DNA of 64,000 nt. Origin: Aeoliella sp052161615 (GTDB lineage Bacteria > Planctomycetota > Planctomycetia > Pirellulales > Lacipirellulaceae). Below the pieces are notes generated by a model. The model ran no database searches, was not told where the DNA came from, and saw only the letters and a list, made by a program, of their open reading frames with translations. Both the position numbers and the translations under genes were made by a program. Numbering within the stretch: the stretch's first letter is position 1; each line of letters begins with the position of its first letter. The stretch is from NCBI RefSeq assembly GCF_052161615.1, contig NZ_CP197417.1, forward strand, positions 5,394,001 through 5,458,000, read 5' to 3'. Below are positions 53,444 through 63,927 of this stretch, one piece after another.

Positions 53444-55831
53444 ATGAGCTCGACGAGTGAAGTCGCAACGAAAGCTGCAGCCTTGAATCTCAGCGGTGCC
53501 GGATACCCCATCACTTTATGCAACGGCAAGAAGCCAATCGGCAAGAAGTGGAACGAGATTGTATACACGGACGAACGCATCCTTGCGGAGTTTGATAGGA
53601 ACCCGACCCTCAATGTAGGTTTGATTCTCGGTCCACAGTCGGGAATCATCGACGTGGAATGCGACTCGCCCGAGTCCAAGGATGATCTACTGGAGCTGTT
53701 TGATGGGGAACTTCCGTGTACCCCATGTTTCACCTCTCGTCGTGGTGACCACCACTTATTTCGGCACAACGATAGGCTTGAGCAATTAGGGAAGGCGGTT
53801 ATCAAATTCAAATCCGTCGAAATTCGTCTCGGGGCGGGAGATAAAGCTGCACACTCGTTAGTACCGCCCAGCAGCACCGAAGGACATGCGCGCACTTGGA
53901 TAGTTTCGCTAGAGGAGTATGAGCCTGCTGAACTTCCGGCAGCAGTTGTGGAGAAACTGCTCGCAACCGCTAGTAAGCCGCCCAAGCTACTGGTAGAGAC
54001 TATTGATTGCAATACGATCGCGGATGGTTATCTCGATTCATGTACGGAAATCATCCGACCGCTACCGGGGGATGACTTTAATCACCGCGGAACGTGGGAG
54101 GAAATTCTGCTGCCCAAAGGCTGGCGAATCGAGTCAACACTCGATGGCGTAACACATTGGCGCCGCCCAGGTAAAGTTGAGGGCTCCAGTGCAACGACTG
54201 GCTATTGCTCCACCGATTATGGAAAGGAGCTCTTTTTCTGTTTCTCCACCGACGCACATCCGGTGGAGCCAGATCATCCGTATGACAAGTTTGGGCTGTA
54301 CGCTGTCTTACATCACCAGAGCAACTTTGCGGAAGCTGCAGACCGCCTGCGTTCAATGGGGTACGGCGCACCTGAAACCGCTTCGCCACAGAGACCAGGG
54401 AGGACAAGCAAGTCGTCCCAGCTTCTAGAAATTGCCAGTAGTGCCGAGTGCTTTCTCGCGGACGATGGGGACGTCTACGGAAGTATTAGCATTGATCAGC
54501 ATCGCGAGACTTGGAACTTGGACAGTGAGCATATCTCAAGCTGGCTGGAATGGACGCACTATAGCCGCTTTGGAACTTTAGCCGGCACCACCAACGTTAA
54601 GGACGTTATCGGGCTGCTTAAGGCCAAGGCTCGCATGAGCAAGTTCACTCAGTCGATCTTTGTGCGAATTGGGCACGAAGGGGAGAGGGTATTTCTCGAT
54701 CTCTGCGACAAAGATTGGCGGGCAATTGCGGTTACAGCGGACGGCTGGCGAGTAGTTGAACAATCTCCCGTCCACTTTAAACGAGCCCCTGGTATGTCGC
54801 CGCTACCAACCCCCGAACATGGCGGCGACATCGAATTGTTGAGGAACTTCCTCAATATCGCGGATGAGGATTTTCCTCTGATCGTCGGGGCTCTGTTGGG
54901 AGCCCTCAATCCGCGAGGCCCTTACCCAGAGCTGATCCTAGGTGGCGAGCAAGGGTCAGCGAAGAGCACTACAGCACGAGTTATTCGATCCCTCATAGAT
55001 CCAAACGTCTCGCCTTTGCGAGCAGCTCCGCACGACTGCCGTGACCTAATGATCGCCGCAGATAATAGCTGGTGGCTGTGCTTTGATAACCTATCGAAGA
55101 TATCACCATCCCTATCCGACGCGCTCTGTCGGCTCGCTACCGGAGGCGGATTTAGCACTCGGAGCCTTTACACGAATAAAGGCGAGGTAATCTTCGAGGG
55201 AAAGAGGCCAGTGATACTGACAGGTATCGAGCCCCCGACGGAGCGCCCTGACCTTCTCGATAGAGCCATCTTGGTTACGTTACCGGTAATAGACTCGCAG
55301 AAGCGATTGCCCGAAGCCGAGCTTTGGAAACAGTTTGAAGCGGCCCGTCCAGCAATTCTCGGAGCGTTACTCGATGGCGTTTCCTCGGCCCTCAGAAGGC
55401 AATCGCATGTGCAATTGAAGGATATGCCGAGAATGGCCGATTTCGCGACATGGGTGACTGCGGCCGAAAGCGGGTTGGGCTGGATTGAGGGGACATTTAT
55501 GACAGCCTATGAAAACAACCGCATAAACGCCAATCACGGTGTACTCGAAGAGCCATTGGCGCACGCCGTACAGCTCTTCATGGGCTCTCATGATGAATGG
55601 ACGGGCACCGCGACTCAGCTCCTGACGGAACTGAAAGCTTTTGCGGATGACGTGCAGCACGATGAGAGGTGGCCACGCACTGCGTCTCAACTTTCAGGCG
55701 CGCTGACTCGGTTAGCCCCCTGCCTTCGGAACGCCGGGCTTAACTGTGAACGAGGCCGGGCCGCGACCGCGCGGAAGATAGAGTTGAAATGGCTTCCTGC
55801 CGGGGTGATCGACCACGCACAGTTCGCGTGA
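53444..55831 (+). CDS. Prim-Pol and helicase protein of a mobile element
   Basis: A 795-residue replication protein. The N-terminal bifunctional primase-polymerase domain (about 10-180) has GYPITLCNGKKPIGKKW, GIIDVECDSPES and GDHHLF, the metal-binding and catalytic pattern of archaeo-eukaryotic primases. The C-terminal half holds an ATPase with Walker A GGEQGSAKST (Lys507) and LCFDNLSKI (Walker-B-like), followed by RPVILTGIEPPTERPDLLD. Phage and island primase-helicases share this layout. It suggests that the element can replicate on its own. Confidence 0.9.
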   Translation: MSSTSEVATKAAALNLSGAGYPITLCNGKKPIGKKWNEIVYTDERILAEFDRNPTLNVGLILGPQSGIIDVECDSPESKDDLLELFDGELPCTPCFTSRRGDHHLFRHNDRLEQLGKAVIKFKSVEIRLGAGDKAAHSLVPPSSTEGHARTWIVSLEEYEPAELPAAVVEKLLATASKPPKLLVETIDCNTIADGYLDSCTEIIRPLPGDDFNHRGTWEEILLPKGWRIESTLDGVTHWRRPGKVEGSSATTGYCSTDYGKELFFCFSTDAHPVEPDHPYDKFGLYAVLHHQSNFAEAADRLRSMGYGAPETASPQRPGRTSKSSQLLEIASSAECFLADDGDVYGSISIDQHRETWNLDSEHISSWLEWTHYSRFGTLAGTTNVKDVIGLLKAKARMSKFTQSIFVRIGHEGERVFLDLCDKDWRAIAVTADGWRVVEQSPVHFKRAPGMSPLPTPEHGGDIELLRNFLNIADEDFPLIVGALLGALNPRGPYPELILGGEQGSAKSTTARVIRSLIDPNVSPLRAAPHDCRDLMIAADNSWWLCFDNLSKISPSLSDALCRLATGGGFSTRSLYTNKGEVIFEGKRPVILTGIEPPTERPDLLDRAILVTLPVIDSQKRLPEAELWKQFEAARPAILGALLDGVSSALRRQSHVQLKDMPRMADFATWVTAAESGLGWIEGTFMTAYENNRINANHGVLEEPLAHAVQLFMGSHDEWTGTATQLLTELKAFADDVQHDERWPRTASQLSGALTRLAPCLRNAGLNCERGRAATARKIELKWLPAGVIDHAQFA

Positions 55832-56203
55832 CGGCTGACGGCGATGACGCCGAGGAGAAGTTTTTTTGACTTAAGAAAAGAGGGAAGCGTTCGTCTAGCT
55901 TTGCACCGCACTGATCGCCTCCTGCCTTTCTTCTAACCGTCGGTCCTCAAGAACGTTACGACCAATTCTGTCGTCATCGCCGTCATTGTCCGATTTTTGC
56001 GAGCAGGAACAGTACGCACCAGAGCGACAGCAAACGACCTCAGGAGACTGCCAATGCCACGCCCTCCCCCAGAAGCGAATCATTTCGTCCGGAATATCGT
56101 CCAGCTATGAAGTCGAAGCCTGCAATTGCATGGTGATTGCCAGTTTCAAAAAGCGATAAACGCTGGTCTAGCAATCGTTTTCTAGCAACCTATTGGAGAA
56201 ACT
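55832..56203. other. Gap between primase and excisionase-like gene
   Basis: 372 bp with no supported gene. A run of T then purine-rich DNA follows the primase stop (near 55860). No clear terminator or repeat was seen. Confidence 0.4.
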
Positions 56204-56413
56204 ATGAAATCTACCAAGGAATCCCCCGACAACCTCCTCCTAACCCGTTCCGACGTCGCCAAGCTGCTCCAATGCTCCGAGCGTCACGTGGCTCGAATGG
56301 AGAAGGATGGGCTGATCCCTCGGCCCGTCTCGCTTCGCGAAAGGTGCATCCGGCATTCGCGTAAGCGGATCGAAGAATGGGTCGATGCAGGCTGTCCGGC
56401 GCTCGCCGTTTAG
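56204..56413 (+). CDS. AlpA/excisionase-like helix-turn-helix protein
   Basis: A 69-residue protein with the helix-turn-helix LLTRSDVAKLLQCSERHVAR followed by KDGLIPRPVSL and KRIEEWVDAG, the layout of AlpA and phage excisionase regulators. ATG 56204 has GGAG upstream. It lies two genes before the integrase, the usual place for an excisionase that controls element excision. Confidence 0.85.
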   Translation: MKSTKESPDNLLLTRSDVAKLLQCSERHVARMEKDGLIPRPVSLRERCIRHSRKRIEEWVDAGCPALAV

Positions 56414-56493
56414 CGAGCATTGCTCAGGCGGCTTGCGCCGGCTTTGTACTGATTTGTGTTTCACCCCTCCCCGCGTAGCTGGAGATCTACCCG

Positions 56494-56706
56494 ATGTCTC
56501 ATGCGAGTACTCAACGTCATCGCAACTCGTTCACGCTCTCGCGAGGCGAAGTTGCCCAGCTCCTCAGAAAGGACTTGAGCGATGTGCTTGTCCTGGAGCA
56601 ACAGTCGACTTTCGCCAAGCCGATGCGGCAGGGACCGCGTGCGCGGCGCGTTCGCGCCAAGATCGAAAAATGGGGCGAAGAGCAGCCAAAAACGTTGGCA
56701 GTGTAG
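56494..56706 (+). CDS. Second small HTH-like protein
   Basis: A 70-residue protein with a degenerate version of the same fold (FTLSRGEVAQLLRKDLSDVL, then RAKIEKWGEE). GGAG is found 8 bases before ATG 56494. It probably arose by duplication of the preceding gene or acts as a partner; its second DNA-recognition helix is poorly conserved. It is 82 bp upstream of the integrase. Confidence 0.65.
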   Translation: MSHASTQRHRNSFTLSRGEVAQLLRKDLSDVLVLEQQSTFAKPMRQGPRARRVRAKIEKWGEEQPKTLAV

Positions 56707-56788
56707 CGTCGAAATCGGGTACAATGGTGGCTGGGCAGAGCCACCACGTCCCATCCCGCCCAAAGATATCCACAGGAGAGCTTGAAGA

Positions 56789-58078
<1,290 letters not shown>

Positions 58079-58163
58079 AAGTTGGACGCTGGGCGACGCG
58101 TATCGTCGTCTCGCGTTTCACTAGGACCTGCCATTATACGCACCGGTTCGCGGCTCGCGAGTG

Positions 58164-60020
58164 CTAGGCTTCGGTGGGCGTGCCCGCTGGCTGCGGGGGC
58201 ACCAGGGCGATGAGTTTGTGGCCTGGTTTCGGTTCGTAGGTCGAATTGCTGGCGATCACCGTCAGGCGCGACTTATCGGGGAGCACGAACATCAGGATGG
58301 CGTCGCTGCCGTACTTTTCTCGGAACTGCTTCATTGTGAAACCTTCGCTCAGCGTGGTCTTCTTAATCCGAAAGCCCGCTTCGTAACGATCGCGCACTTG
58401 ATCTTCCGTCAGGCCGTCGGCGAACAGGATGCGGCCGCGCAAGTGGGCTGGCACGCGTTGGTGTCGCTGGCTTGCTTTGTCGTGCGGCGAAAACTGATAG
58501 ACGTTCGCGCTACCGAACTGCTCGGCGAACTCGCTCGCGGCGAGGGTGTTGACTTCGTCGTTCGAAGTCATCGCAAGCAGATTGCCGAGCTCGCCCAGGT
58601 CGGTCTCATGATGGACAAAGTCGCTGCCAATGCTGGCGTAGCACACCGGCAGCCCGTCCATTCGCGCCAGCGAAATGTTCTCGGGATTGGTGTCGACGAG
58701 CAGCGTGCCGAAGCCTTCGTCGCGAAGCGAGCGAGCGAGCTCACGTACTAGGGGCGACGCCCCCACGAAGAGCACGCCCTGCGGATCCTCGCGCGATAGG
58801 CCTAGTGACTTCGCCACGCGGCCGAGTGACAATCCATAGATCGTCACCGTACCGACGACCACCAGAAACACCACGAGCACCATTTTCTGAGCCTCGGCTT
58901 CGAACTCGGGCCGGGCTTCGGCGATGCCAATGGCGAACAGCGTGGCCACCGCAGCGGCGACGATACCCCGCGGATGCATCCAGGCCAGTAGCTTTCGTTG
59001 CTCGCGAGTTAGATCGCTCCCCCATGTCGAAACAAACGCGGCGATAGGTCGCACCAGGAAGATCAGTAGCAACACGAACACGATGCCGCGCCAGCCGATG
59101 TCCTCGAGTTCCGCCATCGAGGGCTGAATCCGCGACGCGAGCACGATGAACAAGACCGCGAGGAGCAGCACACGCAAGTTCTCTTTGAACTCGACCACGT
59201 GCTTGATGGGTACCGAGCGCTGATTCGCCAAGTAAATGCCAAGCACCGTCACGGTGACGAGTCCTGACTCCGACTGCAACTGATTCGACACCGCGAACAA
59301 TAGCAGCACCATCGCCAGGACCACGGCGTTCTGCAAGAAGTCGGGCACCAAGTAGCGACGCATCAGTTCGCGAATGACCCAGCCGCCACCCAGGCCCAGT
59401 CCAAGTCCCACGACAATCGTCTTACCCAGGGCGAACAGCGTCCCGTGGGTCATGCCATCGGTCGAAGGGTGGACCACTACCTCGTAGACGAGCGCCGCTA
59501 GCACCGCGCCGATGGGATCGTTGACGATGCCTTCCCACTTGATGATCGAACCGACGCGCCGCTCGGGGCGGACTTGTCGCAGCAGCGGTAGGATCACTGT
59601 CGGGCCGCTCACCGTTAGCAGCGAACCAATCAAAACGGCCATTGGCCACGAGAACTCCACGAGGTACCGCGCGGCGAGCGTCGTCAGTACCGCCGTGATG
59701 GCCAGGCCCAACGAGACGAGCCGAATGACCACGCCGCTGTGGTCGCGGATCTCTTGGAAGCGCAGGCTGAGACCCCCTTCGAACAGGATCGCCCCGACCG
59801 CCAGCGAAACCATGCCAAACAGAATGGCTCGCCCTTGTTCGTTGTCGCCCAGATAGGTCTCGGGCGGACCAACGATGTACCCCATGGCGAAGCCAAGGAA
59901 CAACAAGAACACAATCGCCGGTACCTTCATCCGCCACGCCAACCACTGTGCGGCAATGCCCAGTGCCAGCACGGCGGCCATGTAGATGGGAGTCTCGAGA
60001 AGGTAGGGCGGGTATTGCAT
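58164..60020 (-). CDS. Cation/proton antiporter (CPA1/NhaP type) with TrkA-N-like domain
   Basis: A 618-residue inner-membrane antiporter. About twelve helices occupy residues 1-400, with the CPA1 motif EGIVNDPIGAVLAALVYE that carries the essential Asp. A cytoplasmic region follows, with a Rossmann-like TrkA-N part (GVLFVGASPLVRELARSL, then LLVDTNPENISLARMDGL) and a C-terminal TrkA-C-like segment. It exchanges Na+ or K+ for protons, gated by the nucleotide-binding domain. It lies upstream of the tRNA on the same strand. The ion chosen cannot be told from sequence. Confidence 0.92.
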   Translation of the reverse strand: MQYPPYLLETPIYMAAVLALGIAAQWLAWRMKVPAIVFLLFLGFAMGYIVGPPETYLGDNEQGRAILFGMVSLAVGAILFEGGLSLRFQEIRDHSGVVIRLVSLGLAITAVLTTLAARYLVEFSWPMAVLIGSLLTVSGPTVILPLLRQVRPERRVGSIIKWEGIVNDPIGAVLAALVYEVVVHPSTDGMTHGTLFALGKTIVVGLGLGLGGGWVIRELMRRYLVPDFLQNAVVLAMVLLLFAVSNQLQSESGLVTVTVLGIYLANQRSVPIKHVVEFKENLRVLLLAVLFIVLASRIQPSMAELEDIGWRGIVFVLLLIFLVRPIAAFVSTWGSDLTREQRKLLAWMHPRGIVAAAVATLFAIGIAEARPEFEAEAQKMVLVVFLVVVGTVTIYGLSLGRVAKSLGLSREDPQGVLFVGASPLVRELARSLRDEGFGTLLVDTNPENISLARMDGLPVCYASIGSDFVHHETDLGELGNLLAMTSNDEVNTLAASEFAEQFGSANVYQFSPHDKASQRHQRVPAHLRGRILFADGLTEDQVRDRYEAGFRIKKTTLSEGFTMKQFREKYGSDAILMFVLPDKSRLTVIASNSTYEPKPGHKLIALVPPQPAGTPTEA

Positions 60021-60281
60021 ATGAGTCGCTAGCCTGTGCGTTAGAGTCCTGTCAGTGTAGTCGTTACCGCTAACAGGGGGGAGCGTCAGTCATCGGCAGC
60101 AAGTCGCCAAGAAATTCCAAGTTCCCCCGATACTACCCCTTGTACTTGGGGTTTGTACTCTCGTGACCAAGAGTGCTCGAGCGAATCTTGGCCGTCGCCG
60201 GCTGCCGGTTTTTCCAGGTGGGATAAACAGACAAGCGGCCTGGCGTGCGTGTCTTCAGATATTCAGAGGAGAATTGGAACT
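60021..60281. other. Divergent promoter region
   Basis: 261 bp between the antiporter and the EF-hand gene. No gene is supported. It presumably holds two divergent promoters. A frame running into the EF-hand gene from 60153 is open but has no signal-peptide start. Confidence 0.4.
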
Positions 60282-61202
60282 ATGCAACGTTACCTAACCA
60301 TCGCCGCGTTGGCACTGCTGATAGCAAGTCCAGCACTGGCGCAAGACGGAGATCGCCCGCGCGGCGAGCGCGGACCACGCGATCCCGAACGAATGAAACA
60401 ACTGCTAGAGCGTTTTGACAAAGATGGCGACGGCGAGCTGAACGACGAAGAGCGCTCCGCCATGCGAAGTGCCATGCAAGAGCGTCGCCGTGAAGCCGGG
60501 CGCGATGGAGAAGGCCGTGGCGAAGGTCGCGGAGAAGCTCGTCGCGGCGGCGAACGTGGTGGCGATCAAGCTCGCGGCGATCGCGGGCGTGGACCACGCG
60601 ACGGAGACGGTGCTCGCGGACCGCGTGATGGAGATGGCGACCGTCCTCGTGGACCACGTCCTCCTCGCGAAGGCGATGGCGACCGTGCGGAACGCGGCGA
60701 CCGCGCCGAGCGTGGTGATCGCGGACCTGGCGAAGGCCGTGGTCGTGGCCCCGGCTTCGGTGGTCCAGGTCGTGGTGGACCTCCTCAAGGTTTCGGACCA
60801 GAAGGCCGCCCTGGTGGTCTTGGTTCCGAAGCGATGTTCACACGTCTCGACAAAGATGGCGATGGCCAACTAAGCAAAGAGGAGTTCATGGTCATGGGTC
60901 GCGCCTTCCGCGAAGGCCGTCCCGGTGGTCCCGGTGCCGGTGGTCCTGGTTTTGGTCGCGGTGAAGGTCGCGGCGGACCGGGCGAAGGCCGTGGTCCGGG
61001 CCGTGGCCCTGGCGATCGCGAAGGCCGCGGCAATCCGTGGGCCGATCGTGGCGATGGCGAGCGAGGACCCGCTAATGCCGAGTCGCGTCGCGGCGGTGGC
61101 CGAGGCGAACGTGGTGGACGCGGTCCTGGTGGCCGCCCAGCGGCGGACGACAGCGAGAAGAAAAACGACGACAAAAGCGAAGAGAAAGTAGAGAAAACCT
61201 AA
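60282..61202 (+). CDS. Exported EF-hand protein with low-complexity Gly/Arg/Glu region
   Basis: A 306-residue exported protein. The signal peptide ends in ASPALAQ. Two EF-hand loops are clear: DKDGDGELNDEE (46-57) and DKDGDGQLSKEE (190-201), each with the calcium-ligand spacing. Between and after them runs a long Gly/Arg/Asp/Glu repeat with little complexity, likely disordered. ATG 60282 is preferred because AGAGGAGA lies just upstream and it starts the signal peptide. EF-hand proteins of this form are numerous in Planctomycetes; their function is unknown. Confidence 0.88.
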   Translation: MQRYLTIAALALLIASPALAQDGDRPRGERGPRDPERMKQLLERFDKDGDGELNDEERSAMRSAMQERRREAGRDGEGRGEGRGEARRGGERGGDQARGDRGRGPRDGDGARGPRDGDGDRPRGPRPPREGDGDRAERGDRAERGDRGPGEGRGRGPGFGGPGRGGPPQGFGPEGRPGGLGSEAMFTRLDKDGDGQLSKEEFMVMGRAFREGRPGGPGAGGPGFGRGEGRGGPGEGRGPGRGPGDREGRGNPWADRGDGERGPANAESRRGGGRGERGGRGPGGRPAADDSEKKNDDKSEEKVEKT

Positions 61203-61231
61203 CGGCATTTGCCGAGTGTTCCCCCCTGCTG

Positions 61232-61273
61232 ACGACCTCGCGTTGGGCCCGGCCTGGCGCGAGGTCGTTTTTT
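61232..61273 (+). terminator. Intrinsic terminator after the EF-hand gene
   Basis: A perfect 11 bp stem (acgacctcgcg with cgcgaggtcgt), a 15-base loop and six T residues. It lies 29 bases behind the EF-hand stop codon. Confidence 0.9.
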
Positions 61274-61456
61274 GTGGAGTGTGCGGCGAGTGCCGGTGGT
61301 GCGGAATCGCCGGGGCTCAGGCCCATCGAACGGGGCGAAGTTTGCTCTCGCCCCGCCGGCCAAATATAATGCGGGCAGGAACTTACGAGCGAATTTGCTC
61401 CCCCGTGGGACGCATCGCCCCTTCGAAGAGAACACTGCACCACCGACTAAGCCGCC

Positions 61457-62425
61457 ATGCTTCGCCTGCCCTTATCTTTGCTCTTCTCGGCACTCTTCTC
61501 CGTGCTGGCACTGATTACGCCCGCTTCGGTCGACGCCCAAGCGCCGCGGACCGAGCCACGTGTGTTCGCGAGGGGCGTGCTAACAACCATTCCGCCCGAG
61601 ATCTTGCCGGAAGAAACTTACAGCCGGCACCCGATGATCGAGATCGCCTCGAACAAGGCGCTCGACTGGGACCCCAAGACCTTCGCCAAAACGCGGACGC
61701 TCTACAGCAAGGCGCAGAACGTTGGTTTCAGTAACGAAGTGTGGGGCCTTCAGTTCACGTTCAAGCCGCTCCGTATGATCAATGTCGACATCACTCGCCC
61801 CGACGGCCAAACCGAGCGTAAGCTGCTGTGGTACTTGGTTTACAACGTTCGCAATAATGGCGATCGCCTTCGCCCCGTTGAGAACGAAGCGGGCGAGTTC
61901 TCGGTCGAAGCTGCCGAGCCCAAGCCGGTTCGTTTCCTACCTCACTTTGTACTCGAGGGGCAGGACGTCGACGCCGGGGGCCAGAAGATTTACAAGGCGT
62001 ACCTCGATCGGATCCTGCCCGAAGTCGTCGATACGATTCGCGACCGCGAAGTCCCCGGGGTCGAGCTTCTCAACAGCGCCGAGATGGCCAGCCAAGAAAT
62101 CGCCGTCAGCACCGAGGGCGAAGACAACACCGTGTGGGGAGTGGCGATTTGGGAGCAAGTCGACCCCGAGATGGACTTCTTCTCCGTTTTCGTCGGCGGG
62201 CTGACCAACGCTTTTGTTTGGGACGACACCCCCGGCGAGTTCCGCGTGGGCGACCCCGCTGGCAAGGGACGCCAAATCGCCGTGAAGACCTTGCAGCTCA
62301 ATTTCTGGCGTCCTGGCGACGAATTTCTCGAGAACGAGGCCGAAATTCGCTATGGCGTGGCCCCCGGCAAGGGCTCGCTGTACGGCGTCGAAGAGGGGGT
62401 TGCGTACCGGTGGACCTTCCGGTAG
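61457..62425 (+). CDS. Conserved exported protein of unknown function
   Basis: A 322-residue protein with a signal peptide (cut near ASVDAQA). The rest is soluble and probably beta-rich (GLQFTFKPLRMINVDITRP, LLWYLVYNVRNNGDRL, FWRPGDEFLENEAEI). I recognise the style as one of the conserved planctomycete exported proteins, but no named domain. It lies between a terminator and rpmA, on the same strand as the housekeeping genes. Confidence 0.85.
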   Translation: MLRLPLSLLFSALFSVLALITPASVDAQAPRTEPRVFARGVLTTIPPEILPEETYSRHPMIEIASNKALDWDPKTFAKTRTLYSKAQNVGFSNEVWGLQFTFKPLRMINVDITRPDGQTERKLLWYLVYNVRNNGDRLRPVENEAGEFSVEAAEPKPVRFLPHFVLEGQDVDAGGQKIYKAYLDRILPEVVDTIRDREVPGVELLNSAEMASQEIAVSTEGEDNTVWGVAIWEQVDPEMDFFSVFVGGLTNAFVWDDTPGEFRVGDPAGKGRQIAVKTLQLNFWRPGDEFLENEAEIRYGVAPGKGSLYGVEEGVAYRWTFR

Positions 62426-62567
62426 GATTTCCAGGCTCGATGGGGTAGTCTCACGCGCCTCGTCGGGTAGCCCCCGTACAAACCTCTCGTCGCCGGTGCG
62501 GCTTAGCGCTTGCTCCGCGATCGATCGAGAAGTCCTCGAAGATTCTTAGTCGCGAAGGTCCACTGAA

Positions 62568-62813
62568 ATGGCACATAAAAAAGGTCAGGGTTCGAGCCGC
62601 AACGGTCGCGATTCCAACGCCCAACGTCGTGGTGTCAAGCGTTTCGGCGGTCAAACCGTCACCGCCGGCAGCATCTTGGTTCGCCAGCTCGGCAACAAGT
62701 TCCACCCCGGCACCGGCGTCGGTCAGGGTAAGGACTTCACGCTGTTCGCGCTGATCGAAGGCACCGTCAAGTTCGATCAGGAAGGCCGCCGCGTGAACGT
62801 GCTCGCCAACTAA
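62568..62813 (+). CDS. rpmA: Ribosomal protein L27
   Basis: An 81-residue protein of the large ribosomal subunit that contacts the peptidyl-transferase centre. The N-terminus MAHKKGQGSSRNGRDSNAQR and the segment GTVKFDQEGR are characteristic. No N-terminal processing extension is present, unlike Firmicutes. The usual partner rplU (L21) is not next to it here. A strong terminator follows 43 bp after the stop. Confidence 0.98.
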   Translation: MAHKKGQGSSRNGRDSNAQRRGVKRFGGQTVTAGSILVRQLGNKFHPGTGVGQGKDFTLFALIEGTVKFDQEGRRVNVLAN

Positions 62814-62856
62814 TCTGGCTAGCTCGCTCCGCTAACAGCTCCTTAGCGTATAACAT

Positions 62857-62886
62857 AAGGGACGCCCCGTGCGTCCCTTTTTTTTT
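62857..62886 (+). terminator. Intrinsic terminator between rpmA and obg
   Basis: A 9 bp stem (aagggacgc with gcgtccctt), a 5-base loop and nine T residues. It ends only 40 bp before the obg start codon, so obg needs read-through or a promoter overlapping this site. Confidence 0.9.
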
Positions 62887-62925
62887 GCTCCGCACGTTCT
62901 CCCCACTCTTACCCCCGCCACAGCC

Positions 62926-63927
62926 ATGTTCGTCGATCGCGTGGAAGTCGAACTCGTAGCCGGCAAAGGGGGCGACGGCTGCGCCAGCTTCCGCCGCGAG
63001 AAGTACATCCCTCGCGGTGGCCCCGACGGTGGCGACGGTGGCAACGGCGGCAGCGTTATCGTCGTCGCCGAGCCAGGTGTCGATAGCCTCGCCGAACTTG
63101 CCCATCGCAAGCACTGGCGGGCCCGCAACGGAGTGCCCGGTGGCGGGAGTGGCTGCCACGGTGCAAATGCCGAAGACCTGATCATCCGCGTTCCCCCCGG
63201 CACACTGCTCCGCGACGCTAAGCACAACCTGATTCTGCGCGACCTGAAGAACGAAGGGGACAGCGTGGTAGCCGCCCGAGGTGGGCAGGGGGGCAAAGGC
63301 AACATCCGCTTCAAGAGCTCCACGAACCAAGTTCCCCGCGAGTACACCGCTGGCGGCGAAGGAGAGCATCGCTTCGTGATCTTCGAGCTCAAGCTGATCG
63401 CCGACGTTGGACTGTTGGGGAAACCCAACGCCGGCAAGAGCACGTTGCTCAGCCGTGTCTCGCGAGCTCGCCCCGAGATCGCCGACTACCCGTTCACGAC
63501 CAAGAAGCCCAACCTCGGCATCGTCCAGGTCGACCTCGACACCGAATTTGTCATGGCCGACATTCCCGGATTGATCGAAGGGGCTCACGAAGGAGCCGGC
63601 CTCGGCCTTGAGTTTCTTCGGCACGTCGAACGCACTCGGGTGCTCGTGCACCTCGTCGAGCCGATGCCAATGGACCAGAGCGATCCGGTGGCGAACTACC
63701 ACACGATTCGCAATGAGCTCGAACAGCACTCGAGCGAATTGGCATCGGTGCCCGAGATCATCGCCGTCAGCAAATGCGAACTACCTGGCGCCAAGGAACT
63801 TGCCGAAAAACTTGCCGCCGAAACCGGTCGCGAAGTTTACTCGTTCTCCTCCGTCACGGGCGAAGGACTCAATCGGGTACTTCGGCGGACCTACGAGTTA
63901 CTCCGCGAATCGCGTGCAGCCGACTGA
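62926..63927 (+). CDS. obg: GTPase Obg/CgtA
   Basis: A 333-residue essential GTPase involved in large-subunit assembly and stress control. The N-terminal glycine-rich Obg fold (about 1-158, PRGGPDGGDGGNGGS) precedes the G domain with G1 GKPNAGKST, G3 DIPGLIEG, and G4 reading SKCE rather than the usual NKxD. The start ATG 62926 opens with MFVDRVEVELVAGKGG, the normal N-terminus; the longer frame runs through the terminator and is rejected. No C-terminal OCT domain is present. Confidence 0.97.
   Translation: MFVDRVEVELVAGKGGDGCASFRREKYIPRGGPDGGDGGNGGSVIVVAEPGVDSLAELAHRKHWRARNGVPGGGSGCHGANAEDLIIRVPPGTLLRDAKHNLILRDLKNEGDSVVAARGGQGGKGNIRFKSSTNQVPREYTAGGEGEHRFVIFELKLIADVGLLGKPNAGKSTLLSRVSRARPEIADYPFTTKKPNLGIVQVDLDTEFVMADIPGLIEGAHEGAGLGLEFLRHVERTRVLVHLVEPMPMDQSDPVANYHTIRNELEQHSSELASVPEIIAVSKCELPGAKELAEKLAAETGREVYSFSSVTGEGLNRVLRRTYELLRESRAAD

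Noticed and set aside
60405..60873. Long antisense and alternate frames in the EF-hand gene
   Set aside because: GC-rich repetitive codons keep all frames open; only the frame with signal peptide and EF-hands is supported.
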